Shown: positions 8,429-16,938 of the stretch, in pieces | Numbering within the stretch: position 1 is the stretch's first letter | Layout: each line of letters begins with the position of its first letter | Source of the DNA: Roseibium sp. Sym1 | GTDB taxonomy: Bacteria > Pseudomonadota > Alphaproteobacteria > Rhizobiales > Stappiaceae | DNA: 64,000 bases | Direction: 5' to 3' | Assembly (NCBI RefSeq): GCF_027359675.1 | Contig: NZ_CP114786.1 | Span: 4,748,501-4,812,500, forward strand | Translations under genes and position numbers: made by a program | The notes under the pieces: generated by a model | Seen by the model: the letters and a program-made list of their open reading frames with translations, nothing else | Told to the model about the DNA's origin: nothing | The model's database searches: none

Positions 8429-8830
8429 TCACTGGCCGGCGGGCCAGATGATTTCCAGCCGGATGCCGCCGGGCTCGTAAAACATCATGTGCTTGCGCGG
8501 TCCGCCGCCAAGTGGTTCCGGTTCGAACTCCATCGTGATCCCCGGCCAGTCCCGCACCCTTCCGGCGAGTTCGTTGAGTTCGTCCTCCGAGCCGACTTCG
8601 AGGGCAACGTGATGCAGGCCGATGTTGCTCTTGCGGTCGAACGCCGTCATCGGCCCGGACTTGTCCGCCTGCCAAAGCGTGAAACGCGCGGTGCCGTCCG
8701 ACACGGTTGTGCGGGGGTATCCGTCGTCCCGGGCCAGCAGCTTCCAGCCGAGCACATCGGTGAAAAACGCGGTGGTCCGGTCGAGGTCGCGGACGGTAAG
8801 GCCCAGGTGATTGATGCCCTTGGTGGTCAC
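8429..8830 (-). CDS. VOC-superfamily (glyoxalase/dioxygenase-fold) protein
   Basis: This 133-residue protein has two beta-alpha-beta-beta-beta modules typical of glyoxalase/bleomycin-resistance/extradiol dioxygenase proteins. His8 (INHLGLTV), His74 (LHHVALEV) and Glu126 (IRLEIIW) sit where metal ligands occur in this fold. Its activity cannot be named from sequence. It is convergent with the nitrilase gene, only 27 bp away, so it is not part of that operon. Confidence 0.85.
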   Translation of the reverse strand: MTTKGINHLGLTVRDLDRTTAFFTDVLGWKLLARDDGYPRTTVSDGTARFTLWQADKSGPMTAFDRKSNIGLHHVALEVGSEDELNELAGRVRDWPGITMEFEPEPLGGGPRKHMMFYEPGGIRLEIIWPAGQ

Positions 8831-8954
8831 GTTCGGAATCCTGGTTGACGAGATTGTGCACCAAACAGGTAGAAAGAGGCGGGCAGGGCGTCAACAGGGA
8901 AAGCTGTTCAGGCGGGGTTCCACAGACTTTGCGGGCATCTTGGCAATCAGGTTG

Positions 8955-8989
8955 CCTCATCGCACACGCCGGCAGCGCGTGCGATGAGG
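8955..8989 (-). terminator. Hairpin at the 3' end of the YeeE operon
   Basis: CCTCATCGCAC and GTGCGATGAGG form a perfect 11-bp stem, with a further imperfect GCG/CGC extension inside. It lies just beyond the stop of the second YeeE gene. No T-run follows on the minus strand, so it may be an RNA-stabilising or Rho-assisted end rather than a classical terminator. Confidence 0.5.
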
Positions 8990-8995
8990 TCGGGT

Positions 8996-9580
8996 TTATT
9001 CCGCAGGCAGGCGGGTGTCTCTGCGGACAATCCAGTCCGGCAACAGAAACGCGACAACCACGAAGGCGACACCCAGCACGATCCCGAGAATGTCACCCGG
9101 CAGGCCGGTCAAGGCCGCGTAGTCGGTGCCGGGAACGGACCCAAGTGTCGTCTTGCCACCGAGAATCGGGTCAAGGATGCCGAGAGACTTGGCGGCCGGG
9201 TAGCTGATCATGTAGGCGGCCGCCCCCAGAAGTCCGCCCGCGATGAAGGCGAAGGCGTCACGGCGTCCCGCACCCGCAGCGACGAGACCTGTGCCGGGAC
9301 AATAGCCGGCGAGCGCCCAGCCTGCCCCAAGCAGCAATCCGCCGAAGAGAACGCCAAGATAGGCCGTTTTGACCGACATGTGGCCGACATCGACAAGGCC
9401 CAGCATCTGTCCGCCGAACATTAGCGCCGAACCCGTGCCGATTGCCAGGAGAATGGCCTTCATGAGTTTCAGGTTGGTGAGATTGAGCATGCGTCCGATC
9501 ACGTTCGGATCGGATGCGCCGATCCGGTCCAGTACTGCGCCGAAAGCGCCGCCAATCAACAGAGCAAGTACGATTTCCAT
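8996..9580 (-). CDS. YeeE/YedE-type sulfur-compound transporter, second half
   Basis: This 194-residue integral membrane protein has several hydrophobic helices and the signature GYCPGTG with Cys94. Family members (E. coli TsuA/YeeE, Serratia PmpA/PmpB) move thiosulfate or related sulfur species, using conserved cysteines along the path. Here the usual single chain is split into two genes. This is the CPGTG half and starts 3 bp after the stop of the other half, so the two are co-translated. It acts in the inner membrane. Confidence 0.88.
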   Translation of the reverse strand: MEIVLALLIGGAFGAVLDRIGASDPNVIGRMLNLTNLKLMKAILLAIGTGSALMFGGQMLGLVDVGHMSVKTAYLGVLFGGLLLGAGWALAGYCPGTGLVAAGAGRRDAFAFIAGGLLGAAAYMISYPAAKSLGILDPILGGKTTLGSVPGTDYAALTGLPGDILGIVLGVAFVVVAFLLPDWIVRRDTRLPAE

Positions 9581-9583
9581 GGC

Positions 9584-10135
9584 TCAAACCTCCTCTTTGT
9601 AGAGCATCATCGCGGTCGGCACCGCGGCTGCGAAGGCACCGGCGGCAAACAGATAGCCGGACAGGGCTGTCTGCATCATGCCGGACATCATGTGTCCGGA
9701 CGTGCATCCCCCGGCCAGACGTGCGCCGTAGATCACGATGAAACCGCCGGCAAAAGCCGCTGCATAGCGCTTGAGAGCACTGTCGCCGAAATTCGCCCGC
9801 CAGAGTTCTGACACCTTGCGTTCCTGCGCGCCGACACCGCCGCGGAGCCAGGCCGAGAGGGCGCCCCCGGCAATCATCGCCAGAACGAAGACAAAACTGT
9901 AGTTCACGGGATTGGATACAGACTTGGCATACTTGCCGCCGGACTTGGCGAGATAGGCGTTCGTCGATGTGTATCCGTCTTCCGTTTGCGTGACGACGGC
10001 GGGATCGACGGCGTCCCAAAGGATGCCGTCGAGGATCACGAATTGTGTTGAAACACCGATGGGTTTGACAAGCAGGACGGCGAGGAAGAAGACCACACCA
10101 AGTGTCAAACCTCCAATTTTCCAGTCTAGGGTCAT
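9584..10135 (-). CDS. YeeE/YedE-type sulfur-compound transporter, first half
   Basis: The 183-residue membrane protein carries GGCTSGHMMSG with Cys144, the companion motif to GYCPGTG in the next gene. The N-terminal helix (about residues 8-24) is followed by a roughly 55-residue extramembrane stretch before the next helix near residue 80. ATG at 10135 is 5 bases after GGAGG; the frame continues upstream into the operator region but lacks a better start. First gene of the transporter operon. Upstream sites suggest control by a sulfide/persulfide-sensing ArsR-type repressor and possibly an FNR-type factor. Confidence 0.86.
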   Translation of the reverse strand: MTLDWKIGGLTLGVVFFLAVLLVKPIGVSTQFVILDGILWDAVDPAVVTQTEDGYTSTNAYLAKSGGKYAKSVSNPVNYSFVFVLAMIAGGALSAWLRGGVGAQERKVSELWRANFGDSALKRYAAAFAGGFIVIYGARLAGGCTSGHMMSGMMQTALSGYLFAAGAFAAAVPTAMMLYKEEV

Positions 10136-10149
10136 CATAGCCTCCATTA

Positions 10150-10179
10150 ATTCATAAATACGAATATATGAATTTATGA
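10150..10179. promoter_or_regulatory. SqrR/BigR-type operator upstream of the YeeE operon
   Basis: ATTC at 10150-10153 and GAAT at 10162-10165 are separated by exactly 8 bases, the ATTC-N8-GAAT consensus reported for the persulfide-sensing ArsR-family repressors SqrR/YgaV. A second, overlapping palindrome TCATAAAT/ATTTATGA spans 10152-10179. The site is 15 bp upstream of the first transporter start codon, so bound repressor would block transcription or initiation. No ArsR-type gene is in the window. Confidence 0.65.
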
Positions 10180-10189
10180 CGATCTTGCC

Positions 10190-10205
10190 TTTGACTTGTG
10201 TCAAA
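10190..10205. promoter_or_regulatory. FNR/CRP-superfamily-like palindrome
   Basis: TTTGACTTGTGTCAAA is a perfect palindrome of 6-bp arms around 4 bases and fits TTGAC-N4-GTCAA, the general form of FNR/NnrR/DNR sites. On the minus strand its TTGACA could also serve as a -35 for the YeeE operon. It may be an activator site, a promoter element, or both. Confidence 0.45.
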
Positions 10206-10342
10206 TGGCACCTGATGTGCCGCATCGCCTGTCCGGAAAGGGATGCTCCGAACGAGGTCGCTCGAAAAGGCAGATGCTCAGCGGCTGACCCGCAAGTGCG
10301 GCGCAAGCCGCTTCATTCCGCAATAAAACCGGTTCTTGGGCC

Positions 10343-10370
10343 TTGAAATAAAATTGTGACCCCACTATAA
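10343..10370 (+). promoter_or_regulatory. Probable rpsB promoter
   Basis: TTGAAA (10343-10348) and CTATAA (10365-10370) are spaced by 16 bases, a good sigma-70-like match. It would give rpsB a leader of about 120 bases, long enough for autogenous control by S2 as known in other bacteria. The remaining sequence between 10206 and 10342 shows no gene. Confidence 0.5.
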
Positions 10371-10499
10371 GGCGCGCATTCCACACGCAAGGGGCGGAAC
10401 CTGAGCTTATCGGGGTCCATCCGGTGCCCGCGAGGAACATCTCCTCCGGTCCACATCCTCTTGCGGAGGTCAAACCGGAAAACTCAGGAGATAAGGGCC

Positions 10500-11342
10500 A
10501 TGGCATTGCCCGATTTCACCATGCGCCAGCTGCTCGAAGCTGGTGTGCACTTTGGTCACCAGAAACACCGCTGGAACCCGCGCATGGGTCAGTTCATCTT
10601 TGGTGTGCGCAACGACGTTCACATCATGGATCTGTCCCAGACCGTTCCGCTTCTGCACCAGGCTCTGAAAGCCGTGTCCGACACGGTTGCCGGTGGTGGC
10701 CGCGTTCTGATCGTCGGCACCAAGCGCCAGGCCCAGGAAGCTGTTGCATCGTCCGCACGGAACTCCGCGCAGTACTTTGTCAACGCCCGCTGGCTCGGCG
10801 GCATGCTGACCAACTGGAAGACCATCTCCCAGTCCATTCAGCGCCTGCGCAAGCTGGAAGAGACCCTGTCCTCCGACGCTGCCAACGCCCTGACGAAAAA
10901 AGAACGCCTGTTCATGGACCGCGAGCGTGAAAAGCTCGAGCGGAACCTGGGCGGCATCAAGGACATGGGCGGTATCCCGGACCTGATCTTCGTGATCGAC
11001 ACCAACCGTGAATCCATCGCCATCCAGGAAGCCCGCCGTCTGGGCATCCCGGTCGCCGCGATCCTCGATTCCAACTCCGATCCGGACGGCATCACCTACC
11101 CGGTGCCGGGCAACGACGACGCCGGCCGCGCGATTTCGCTCTATTGCGACCTGATCGCCCGTGCCGCCATTGACGGCATTTCCCGCGCCCAGGGCGCAGC
11201 CGGCATGGATATCGGCGCATCGGACGAAGCTCCGGTTGAAGAAGCTCTGGCGGAAACCGCCGAAGAAGCTCCGGCTGAAGAAGCTCCTGCCGAAGCAGCA
11301 CCCGCTGAAGCTGAAGCTGAAGCCGCACCGGCTCAGGCCTAA
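10500..11342 (+). CDS. rpsB: 30S ribosomal protein S2
   Basis: S2 binds 16S rRNA late in 30S assembly and recruits S1. The body ([20 protein letters not shown] at the N terminus) is canonical. The 280-residue chain is longer than E. coli S2 because of an Ala/Glu/Pro-rich acidic tail of about 40 residues, common in Rhizobiales. ATG at 10500 follows CAGGAG with a 9-base spacer; a longer in-frame start upstream is not needed. It heads the rpsB-tsf pair, separated from tsf by a hairpin. Confidence 0.98.
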   Translation: MALPDFTMRQLLEAGVHFGHQKHRWNPRMGQFIFGVRNDVHIMDLSQTVPLLHQALKAVSDTVAGGGRVLIVGTKRQAQEAVASSARNSAQYFVNARWLGGMLTNWKTISQSIQRLRKLEETLSSDAANALTKKERLFMDREREKLERNLGGIKDMGGIPDLIFVIDTNRESIAIQEARRLGIPVAAILDSNSDPDGITYPVPGNDDAGRAISLYCDLIARAAIDGISRAQGAAGMDIGASDEAPVEEALAETAEEAPAEEAPAEAAPAEAEAEAAPAQA

Positions 11343-11350
11343 GAAATATC

Positions 11351-11378
11351 TCTGCCGCGTCCCGCGCGGCAGATTTAT
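11351..11378 (+). terminator. Hairpin between rpsB and tsf (attenuator or terminator)
   Basis: TCTGCCGCG and CGCGGCAGA form a perfect 9-bp stem with a 5-base loop, followed by TTTATG. The short T tract suggests partial termination, which would allow different S2 and EF-Ts output from one promoter. Confidence 0.6.
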
Positions 11379-11487
11379 GTTGAATTCGCAAGGCGGGCTG
11401 CAAATTGTTGCAGTCCCGTCATAAAGGCGCGGAAAGCCATCGGCTAAACCGTGTCTCATCTGAAACCCCCCATGCACGAGGCAATCG

Positions 11488-12405
11488 ATGAGCATTACCG
11501 CTGCGATGGTAAAAGAGCTCCGCGAGAAATCCGGCGCTGGCATGATGGACTGCAAGACCGCCCTGAACGAATCCGGCGGTGACATGGAAGCGGCTGTCGA
11601 CTGGCTGCGCACCAAGGGCCTGGCCAAGGCTGCCAAGAAGGCTGGCCGTGTGGCCGCTGAAGGTCTGGTCGGTGTGGCTGCCGACGGTAGCAAGGCTGCC
11701 GTGATCGAGCTGAATTCCGAAACCGACTTCGTCGCCCGCAACGAAGGCTTCCAGGAGCTGGTCTCCAAGGTTGCCCAGGTAGCCGTCGGCACCGACGGTT
11801 CGGTTGAGGCCGTTGCTGCCGCCGACCTTGGCGGCAAGCCGGTCACCGACGCCATCACCGACGCGATCGCCACCATCGGTGAGAACATGACCCTGCGCCG
11901 CTCCGCGGTTCTGAGCGCGAATGAAGGTGTCGTTTCCACCTATATCCACGGCAAGGTCGTTGAAGGCCTCGGCAAGATCGGTGTTCTGGTCGCCCTGGAA
12001 TCTTCCGGCGACAAGGGCAAGCTGGACGCGCTTGGCCGGCAGATCGCCATGCACGTTGCCGCGACCAGCCCGCTGGCGCTGAGCACCGACGAGCTGGACC
12101 CGGCCGTGGTCGAGCGTGAAAAGACGGTGTTCTCCGAGCAGGCCCGCGAGTCCGGCAAGCCGGAAAACATCATTGAGAAAATGGTGGAAGGCCGTTTGCG
12201 CAAATTCTACGAGGAAGTTACCCTCGTGAAGCAGGCTTTTGTCATCAACCCGGATCAAACGGTTGAACAGGCCGTCGAGGCGCTCGCGAAGGAACTCGGC
12301 ACCGACGTCAAACTCTCCGGCTTTGTCCGCTTCGCCCTCGGCGAGGGGATCGAGAAGGAAGAGCAAGACTTCGCCGCAGAGGTGGCAGCCGCCACCGGGC
12401 AGTAA
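11488..12405 (+). CDS. tsf: Translation elongation factor Ts
   Basis: EF-Ts releases GDP from EF-Tu so that it can reload with GTP. The 305-residue protein has the UBA-like N terminus ([20 protein letters not shown]), the TDFVARN motif contacting EF-Tu near residues 77-83, and the two core domains. It sits between two hairpins, downstream of rpsB as in most bacteria. Confidence 0.98.
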   Translation: MSITAAMVKELREKSGAGMMDCKTALNESGGDMEAAVDWLRTKGLAKAAKKAGRVAAEGLVGVAADGSKAAVIELNSETDFVARNEGFQELVSKVAQVAVGTDGSVEAVAAADLGGKPVTDAITDAIATIGENMTLRRSAVLSANEGVVSTYIHGKVVEGLGKIGVLVALESSGDKGKLDALGRQIAMHVAATSPLALSTDELDPAVVEREKTVFSEQARESGKPENIIEKMVEGRLRKFYEEVTLVKQAFVINPDQTVEQAVEALAKELGTDVKLSGFVRFALGEGIEKEEQDFAAEVAAATGQ

Positions 12406-12414
12406 GCTCCGAAG

Positions 12415-12445
12415 AAAGCGCCGGCAAGTCCGGCGCTTTTTTTTT
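12415..12445 (+). terminator. Rho-independent terminator after tsf
   Basis: AAAGCGCCGG and CCGGCGCTTT form a 10-bp stem with a 5-base loop, followed by a run of nine T. This is the textbook form and marks the end of the rpsB-tsf unit. The pyrH start codon is only about 30 bp beyond. Confidence 0.92.
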
Positions 12446-12473
12446 AGAAAGACAATTTTTAAAGGGTGCACCC

Positions 12474-13193
12474 ATGACGAATTCCTTGCGCTGGAAACGG
12501 ATCCTTCTGAAACTCTCCGGCGAGGCGCTGATGGGCTCGCAGGCTTTTGGAATTGACCCGGCCATCGTGCAAAGGATCGCCAAGGAAATTGCCGACGCGG
12601 TGGCCCTCGGCGCCCAAGTCGGCGTCGTCGTCGGCGGGGGCAACATCTTCCGCGGTGTAGCCGTGGCGGCCAAGGGTGGCAACCGGGTCACCGGCGACCA
12701 CATGGGCATGCTCGCGACCATCATGAACAGCCTGACCCTGGCCGATGCCCTGCGCCGCCTGAAGGTCAATGCCCGTGTCCTGTCGGCGGTTTCCGTCCCG
12801 TCCATCTGCGAGACGTTCTCCCAGCGTGTTGCCGACCGCTACATGGAAGATGGCGATGTGATCATCTTTGCCGGCGGCACCGGCAACCCGTTCTTCACCA
12901 CGGACAGCGGTGCGGCCCTGCGCGCGGCGGAAATGAAATGCGACGCCTTCCTGAAGGGCACGCAGGTGGACGGCGTCTACTCGGAGGACCCCAAGGTCAA
13001 TCCCGATGCCGAGCGCTATGAGACACTCGGCTACGAGGAAGTCATCACGCGCAACCTGAAAGTCATGGACACAACCGCCATTGCGCTGGCGCGCGACAAT
13101 TCCATTCCGGTTATCGTGTTTTCGATCCATTCGCCCGGAGCGCTTGTCAGCGTCCTTCAGGAGACCGGTACCTACACAGTCGTGGGTGACTGA
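12474..13193 (+). CDS. pyrH: UMP kinase (uridylate kinase)
   Basis: PyrH phosphorylates UMP to UDP with ATP, an essential step in pyrimidine nucleotide synthesis, and belongs to the amino-acid kinase fold. At 239 residues it is full length. WKRILLKLSGEALMG at the N terminus and GVVVGGGNIFRG are diagnostic. In bacteria this enzyme is a hexamer regulated by GTP and UTP. Because a terminator precedes it, it probably has its own promoter or relies on readthrough. Confidence 0.97.
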   Translation: MTNSLRWKRILLKLSGEALMGSQAFGIDPAIVQRIAKEIADAVALGAQVGVVVGGGNIFRGVAVAAKGGNRVTGDHMGMLATIMNSLTLADALRRLKVNARVLSAVSVPSICETFSQRVADRYMEDGDVIIFAGGTGNPFFTTDSGAALRAAEMKCDAFLKGTQVDGVYSEDPKVNPDAERYETLGYEEVITRNLKVMDTTAIALARDNSIPVIVFSIHSPGALVSVLQETGTYTVVGD

Positions 13194-13384
13194 AAGATTT
13201 AGGCTCATTCCCGGCACAAGCTCTTGTGTTTCGGCACGTTTATGCCATGTTGGCGCGCGCCGAGACTCTCGGGTCTGTTGAAAACCTGGACCGGGTCGTG
13301 CTTAGGATATGACCCACGCGCGCTGGACACGGTCCGGTTCCGAAGCGACCCGAATTCGCCAAGCAAAAATACAGTGAGGAAAAA

Positions 13385-13948
13385 ATGTCGGTAGAAGGTG
13401 TGGACCTGGACGATCTCAAGCGCCGAATGCAGGGAGCTCTGTCGGTGTTGAAGACCGAATTTGCCGGCCTGCGGACAGGCCGCGCGTCCGCTTCCATGAT
13501 GGACCCGATTTCCGTCGATGCCTATGGCCAGGCCATGCCGATCAACCAGGTTGCAACGGTCTCCGTTCCCGAGCCGCGCATGCTTGCGGTCCAGGTCTGG
13601 GACAAGTCCATGGTGGCCGCTGTTGAAAAGGCGATCCGCGAATCGAACCTGGGTCTCAACCCGGTCGTCGATGGCCAGCTGCTGCGTCTGCCGATTCCCG
13701 AGCTCAACCAGGAACGCCGCCAGGAGCTGATCAAGGTCGCTCACAAATATGCCGAAAATGCCAAGGTGGCGATCCGTCACGTGCGCCGCGACGGCATGGA
13801 CGACGCCAAGAAGGCCGAAAAGGACGGCGAGATCTCCCAGGATGACAGCCGGGTGGCCTCCGACGAGGTGCAGAAGCTCACCGACCAGATGATCGGCGAA
13901 GTCGATGCGATGCTCGAAAAGAAAGAACAGGAAATTTCTCAGGTCTGA
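13385..13948 (+). CDS. frr: Ribosome recycling factor
   Basis: RRF splits post-termination ribosomes together with EF-G. The 187-residue product matches the family length and shows [20 protein letters not shown] and the C-terminal helix with [14 protein letters not shown] at 13385 follows GTGAGGAAAAA. A gap of about 190 bases separates it from pyrH; no gene was seen there. Confidence 0.97.
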   Translation: MSVEGVDLDDLKRRMQGALSVLKTEFAGLRTGRASASMMDPISVDAYGQAMPINQVATVSVPEPRMLAVQVWDKSMVAAVEKAIRESNLGLNPVVDGQLLRLPIPELNQERRQELIKVAHKYAENAKVAIRHVRRDGMDDAKKAEKDGEISQDDSRVASDEVQKLTDQMIGEVDAMLEKKEQEISQV

Positions 13949-13984
13949 TCGTTCCGGACCTGACCCTGTGAATTGGGAGAGCAA

Positions 13985-14752
13985 ATGAGCGTCAGCCCGG
14001 ACCGCGACCTGCAAGCGCAAGCGACGGACGATACCGTCGCCAAGCTGCCGCGTCATGTTGCCTTCATCATGGATGGCAACGGACGCTGGGCGACAGCACG
14101 CGGTCTGCCAAGGACGGAAGGACATCGGCAAGGGCTTGAAACGCTACGCAAGATTATCCGCCATGCCGGCAAGGTCGGTGTCGAAGTCGTCACTATCTAC
14201 AGTTTTTCCTCGGAGAACTGGAGCCGCCCGGAAACGGAAGTGTCCTTCCTGATGGGGCTGCTGCGCCGCTTCGTCCAACGGGACCTGAGCGAACTGCATG
14301 AAGCCAATGTGCGCATTCGCATCATTGGCGGGCGAAAAGATCTGGACAAGGGTATCCTCACGCTTCTGCAGGAGGCGGAGGAGCTGACACGCGACAATTC
14401 CGGTCTTGAGCTGGTGGTTGCGTTCAACTACGGCTCCAGGGACGAGATCGTGCGCGCCGCGCAGGCCTTGTCGGAAAAGGTGGCGGCGGGGGAAATGCGT
14501 CCCGAAGACGTCACCGAAAGCGCCATTGCCGGGGCTCTGGACACAAGCGGTCTGCCCGATCCTGATCTCATTATCCGCACGAGCGGCGAAATGCGGCTGT
14601 CGAATTTTCTGCTCTGGCAGGCGGCCTATTCCGAATTCTATTTCTGCGATCAACTGTGGCCGGACTTCGACGAAGCCGCGTTTGATCAGGCACTCGACTG
14701 TTTCGGCGCGCGTGAGCGGCGATATGGTGGCCTGAGCGCCAAGACGTTCTGA
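13985..14752 (+). CDS. uppS: Undecaprenyl diphosphate synthase (cis-prenyltransferase)
   Basis: UppS builds C55 undecaprenyl diphosphate from FPP and IPP, the carrier for peptidoglycan and O-antigen. The 255-residue protein has the catalytic loop [13 protein letters not shown] with Asp30, SSENWSRP, and the C-terminal signature [22 protein letters not shown] at 13985 is chosen because GGGAGA precedes it; a TTG at 13973 is also in frame. cdsA follows after 15 bp. Confidence 0.97.
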   Translation: MSVSPDRDLQAQATDDTVAKLPRHVAFIMDGNGRWATARGLPRTEGHRQGLETLRKIIRHAGKVGVEVVTIYSFSSENWSRPETEVSFLMGLLRRFVQRDLSELHEANVRIRIIGGRKDLDKGILTLLQEAEELTRDNSGLELVVAFNYGSRDEIVRAAQALSEKVAAGEMRPEDVTESAIAGALDTSGLPDPDLIIRTSGEMRLSNFLLWQAAYSEFYFCDQLWPDFDEAAFDQALDCFGARERRYGGLSAKTF

Positions 14753-14767
14753 CGTCTGGCTGGCATC

Positions 14768-15610
14768 ATGGCACAGGAAGATCCCCCCTCGAAAAAAATG
14801 TCCGACCTGGGAGTGAGACTGGCGTCCGCACTGGTTCTGGGGCCGCTCGTTCTTGGTCTCGCCTACCTGGGCGGGATCGTCTTCAGCCTGCTCATGCTGG
14901 TCGTGACAATGCTGTTCCTGTGGGAGTGGTTCACCATTACCGGAACGCCACTGAAGTCGGCGGCATCGCTTGCCGGACAGGGGGGGCTGGTGGCTCTAGC
15001 AGTCTTGCACGTGGCCGGACAGCCGGAGATCGGCCTTGGTGTCATGCTGTTGGGGGCGTTTGCCGTTTTCGCAATCAGCGGATTTTCCAAATCGGGCCGC
15101 TGGGGCGTGGAAGGCACCATCTACAGTGGTCTGGCCCTCTTTTCGTTCCTGGCCTTGCGGGATGGCAGCAATGGCCTTGTCGTCACGTTCTTTCTTCTGT
15201 TTGTGGTCTGGGCAACCGACATCTTCGCCTATTTCACGGGCCGTGCTCTCGGGGGGCCGAAGCTCTGGAAACGGGTCTCGCCCAAGAAGACGTGGTCCGG
15301 CGCGACCGGCGGTCTTGTGCTTGCCACGATCTTCGGAACAGGTGTCGCCTATGTGACCGGCGAGAACAACCTTCTGGCCTGGGCCCTGCTGGCTGCCGTT
15401 CTTTCCATTGTCTCCCAGGCGGGTGATCTCCTGGAATCGGCCATAAAGCGCCGGTTTGAGGTCAAGGATTCCAGCAGGCTCATTCCCGGACATGGCGGCA
15501 TCATGGACCGCATAGACGGGCTGGTTGCGGCCGCCATCGTCGCGGTCCTCGCCGGCCTGATTTCCGGGGGCACCTTGTCAGACCCGATCGCGGGGCTTGG
15601 CCTGAGCTGA
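14768..15610 (+). CDS. cdsA: Phosphatidate cytidylyltransferase (CDP-diacylglycerol synthase)
   Basis: This enzyme makes CDP-diacylglycerol from CTP and phosphatidic acid in the inner membrane, the branch point for phospholipids. The 280-residue protein has multiple membrane helices, and near its C terminus the CdsA signature SAIKRR...KDSSRLIPGHGGIMDR is intact. It lies between uppS and dxr, the usual alphaproteobacterial order, with 10 bp to dxr. Confidence 0.96.
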   Translation: MAQEDPPSKKMSDLGVRLASALVLGPLVLGLAYLGGIVFSLLMLVVTMLFLWEWFTITGTPLKSAASLAGQGGLVALAVLHVAGQPEIGLGVMLLGAFAVFAISGFSKSGRWGVEGTIYSGLALFSFLALRDGSNGLVVTFFLLFVVWATDIFAYFTGRALGGPKLWKRVSPKKTWSGATGGLVLATIFGTGVAYVTGENNLLAWALLAAVLSIVSQAGDLLESAIKRRFEVKDSSRLIPGHGGIMDRIDGLVAAAIVAVLAGLISGGTLSDPIAGLGLS

Positions 15611-15620
15611 GTTTGGAGTA

Positions 15621-16832
15621 ATGCCGATGGCGGGTGCACCCGCGTATAACGACAGCAAGGATGTGGTCAGGATCACCGTTCTGGGAGCAACCGGGTCTAT
15701 CGGCCAGAGTCTCGCGGACCTGATCGAACGCAATCCGGACCGGTTCGAGGTCGTTGCCCTTGTTGCCAACAGCAACGCCGATCTTCTGGCCGAAATGGCG
15801 AGAAAGCTCAGGGCTGGGGCAGCCATCCTGGCCGAAGAGTCGCGTCTCGGCGAGTTGACGGAACGCCTGCAGGGAACCGGCATCGAGGTATCTGCGGGCG
15901 AGGCCGCGGTTCTGGAAGCCGTCGACCGGGAGACGGATCTTGTTGTCGGCGCCATTGTCGGGTCCGCCGGTCTGAAACCGACCATGGCAGCGATCCGGCC
16001 CGGCCGGCGTATCGCGCTTGCCAACAAGGAATGCCTCGTTTGCGCCGGCGATCTTTTCATGGCCAGGGTCCGGGAGACCGGTGCGGAACTGCTGCCGGTC
16101 GACAGCGAGCACAATGCGATTTTCCAGGTGTTCGAGGCCGAGCGTGCCGATCAGGTCGAGAAGGTGATCCTGACCGCGTCAGGCGGTCCTTTCAGGACGT
16201 TTTCCAAGGCGGACATGGCCGGCGTGACGCCGGAACAGGCCTTGAAACATCCCAACTGGGACATGGGCGCCAGGATCACGATCGACAGCGCCAGCATGAT
16301 GAACAAGGGCTTTGAAGTCATTGAAGCCTCGCATCTTTTTCCTGTCTCTCACGATCAGCTCGGCGTTCTCGTCCATCCGCAATCGGTGGTGCACGGGCTG
16401 GTTCAATACAGGGACGGGTCCTTGCTGGCGCAGCTCGGCAGTCCGGACATGCGCACGCCGATCGCCCATTGTCTCGCCTATCCCGAACGGATGCCGGTAC
16501 CGGTCAGGCGGCTTGATCTCGCGGAAATCTCGCAGCTGACTTTCGAGGCGCCGGATCTGGACCGGTTTCCAGCACTCCGGATTGCCCTGGACGCCATGAA
16601 GACGGGGAGCGGTGCTCCGGCCGTCGTCAATGCAGTGGACGAGATCGCCGTGGCGGCTTTCCTTGCCCGCCAGGCAGGCTTTATGGACATCCCCGCCGCC
16701 ATTGAAGCTGTTCTGGAACAGCTTGACAGCGAAAACGCGCTTGCCGCGGTGGACAGTGTCGAGGACGTCCTGGCGCTCGACCATCTGGCCAGGGTCAGAG
16801 CCGCGAAGTGGATCAATTCCAGGTGTTCATAG
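15621..16832 (+). CDS. dxr: 1-deoxy-D-xylulose 5-phosphate reductoisomerase
   Basis: Dxr converts DXP to 2-C-methyl-D-erythritol 4-phosphate with NADPH, the committed step of the non-mevalonate isoprenoid pathway that feeds UppS. The 403-residue protein has the NADPH loop LGATGSIG (residues 21-28), the metal/active-site segment LPVDSEHNAIFQ, and SASMMNKGFEVIEA. The start may be ATG 15621 or ATG 15627; TTGGAG lies just before both. Confidence 0.97.
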   Translation: MPMAGAPAYNDSKDVVRITVLGATGSIGQSLADLIERNPDRFEVVALVANSNADLLAEMARKLRAGAAILAEESRLGELTERLQGTGIEVSAGEAAVLEAVDRETDLVVGAIVGSAGLKPTMAAIRPGRRIALANKECLVCAGDLFMARVRETGAELLPVDSEHNAIFQVFEAERADQVEKVILTASGGPFRTFSKADMAGVTPEQALKHPNWDMGARITIDSASMMNKGFEVIEASHLFPVSHDQLGVLVHPQSVVHGLVQYRDGSLLAQLGSPDMRTPIAHCLAYPERMPVPVRRLDLAEISQLTFEAPDLDRFPALRIALDAMKTGSGAPAVVNAVDEIAVAAFLARQAGFMDIPAAIEAVLEQLDSENALAAVDSVEDVLALDHLARVRAAKWINSRCS

Positions 16833-16938
16833 CGTTGACAGGACGCGAAAAAATCGGGCTCACCATTAACACGCCGTAATTTTCCTTTTAGTACAGTGCA
16901 ACGGAACAATCCTGGCTGCGCTGGATCGGACACCCTTC

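Noticed and set aside
16834..16938. CtrA site and sigma-70 promoter before rseP
   Set aside because: TTAA-N7-TAAT is only a partial CtrA match and the TTGACA has no -10 at a usable distance.
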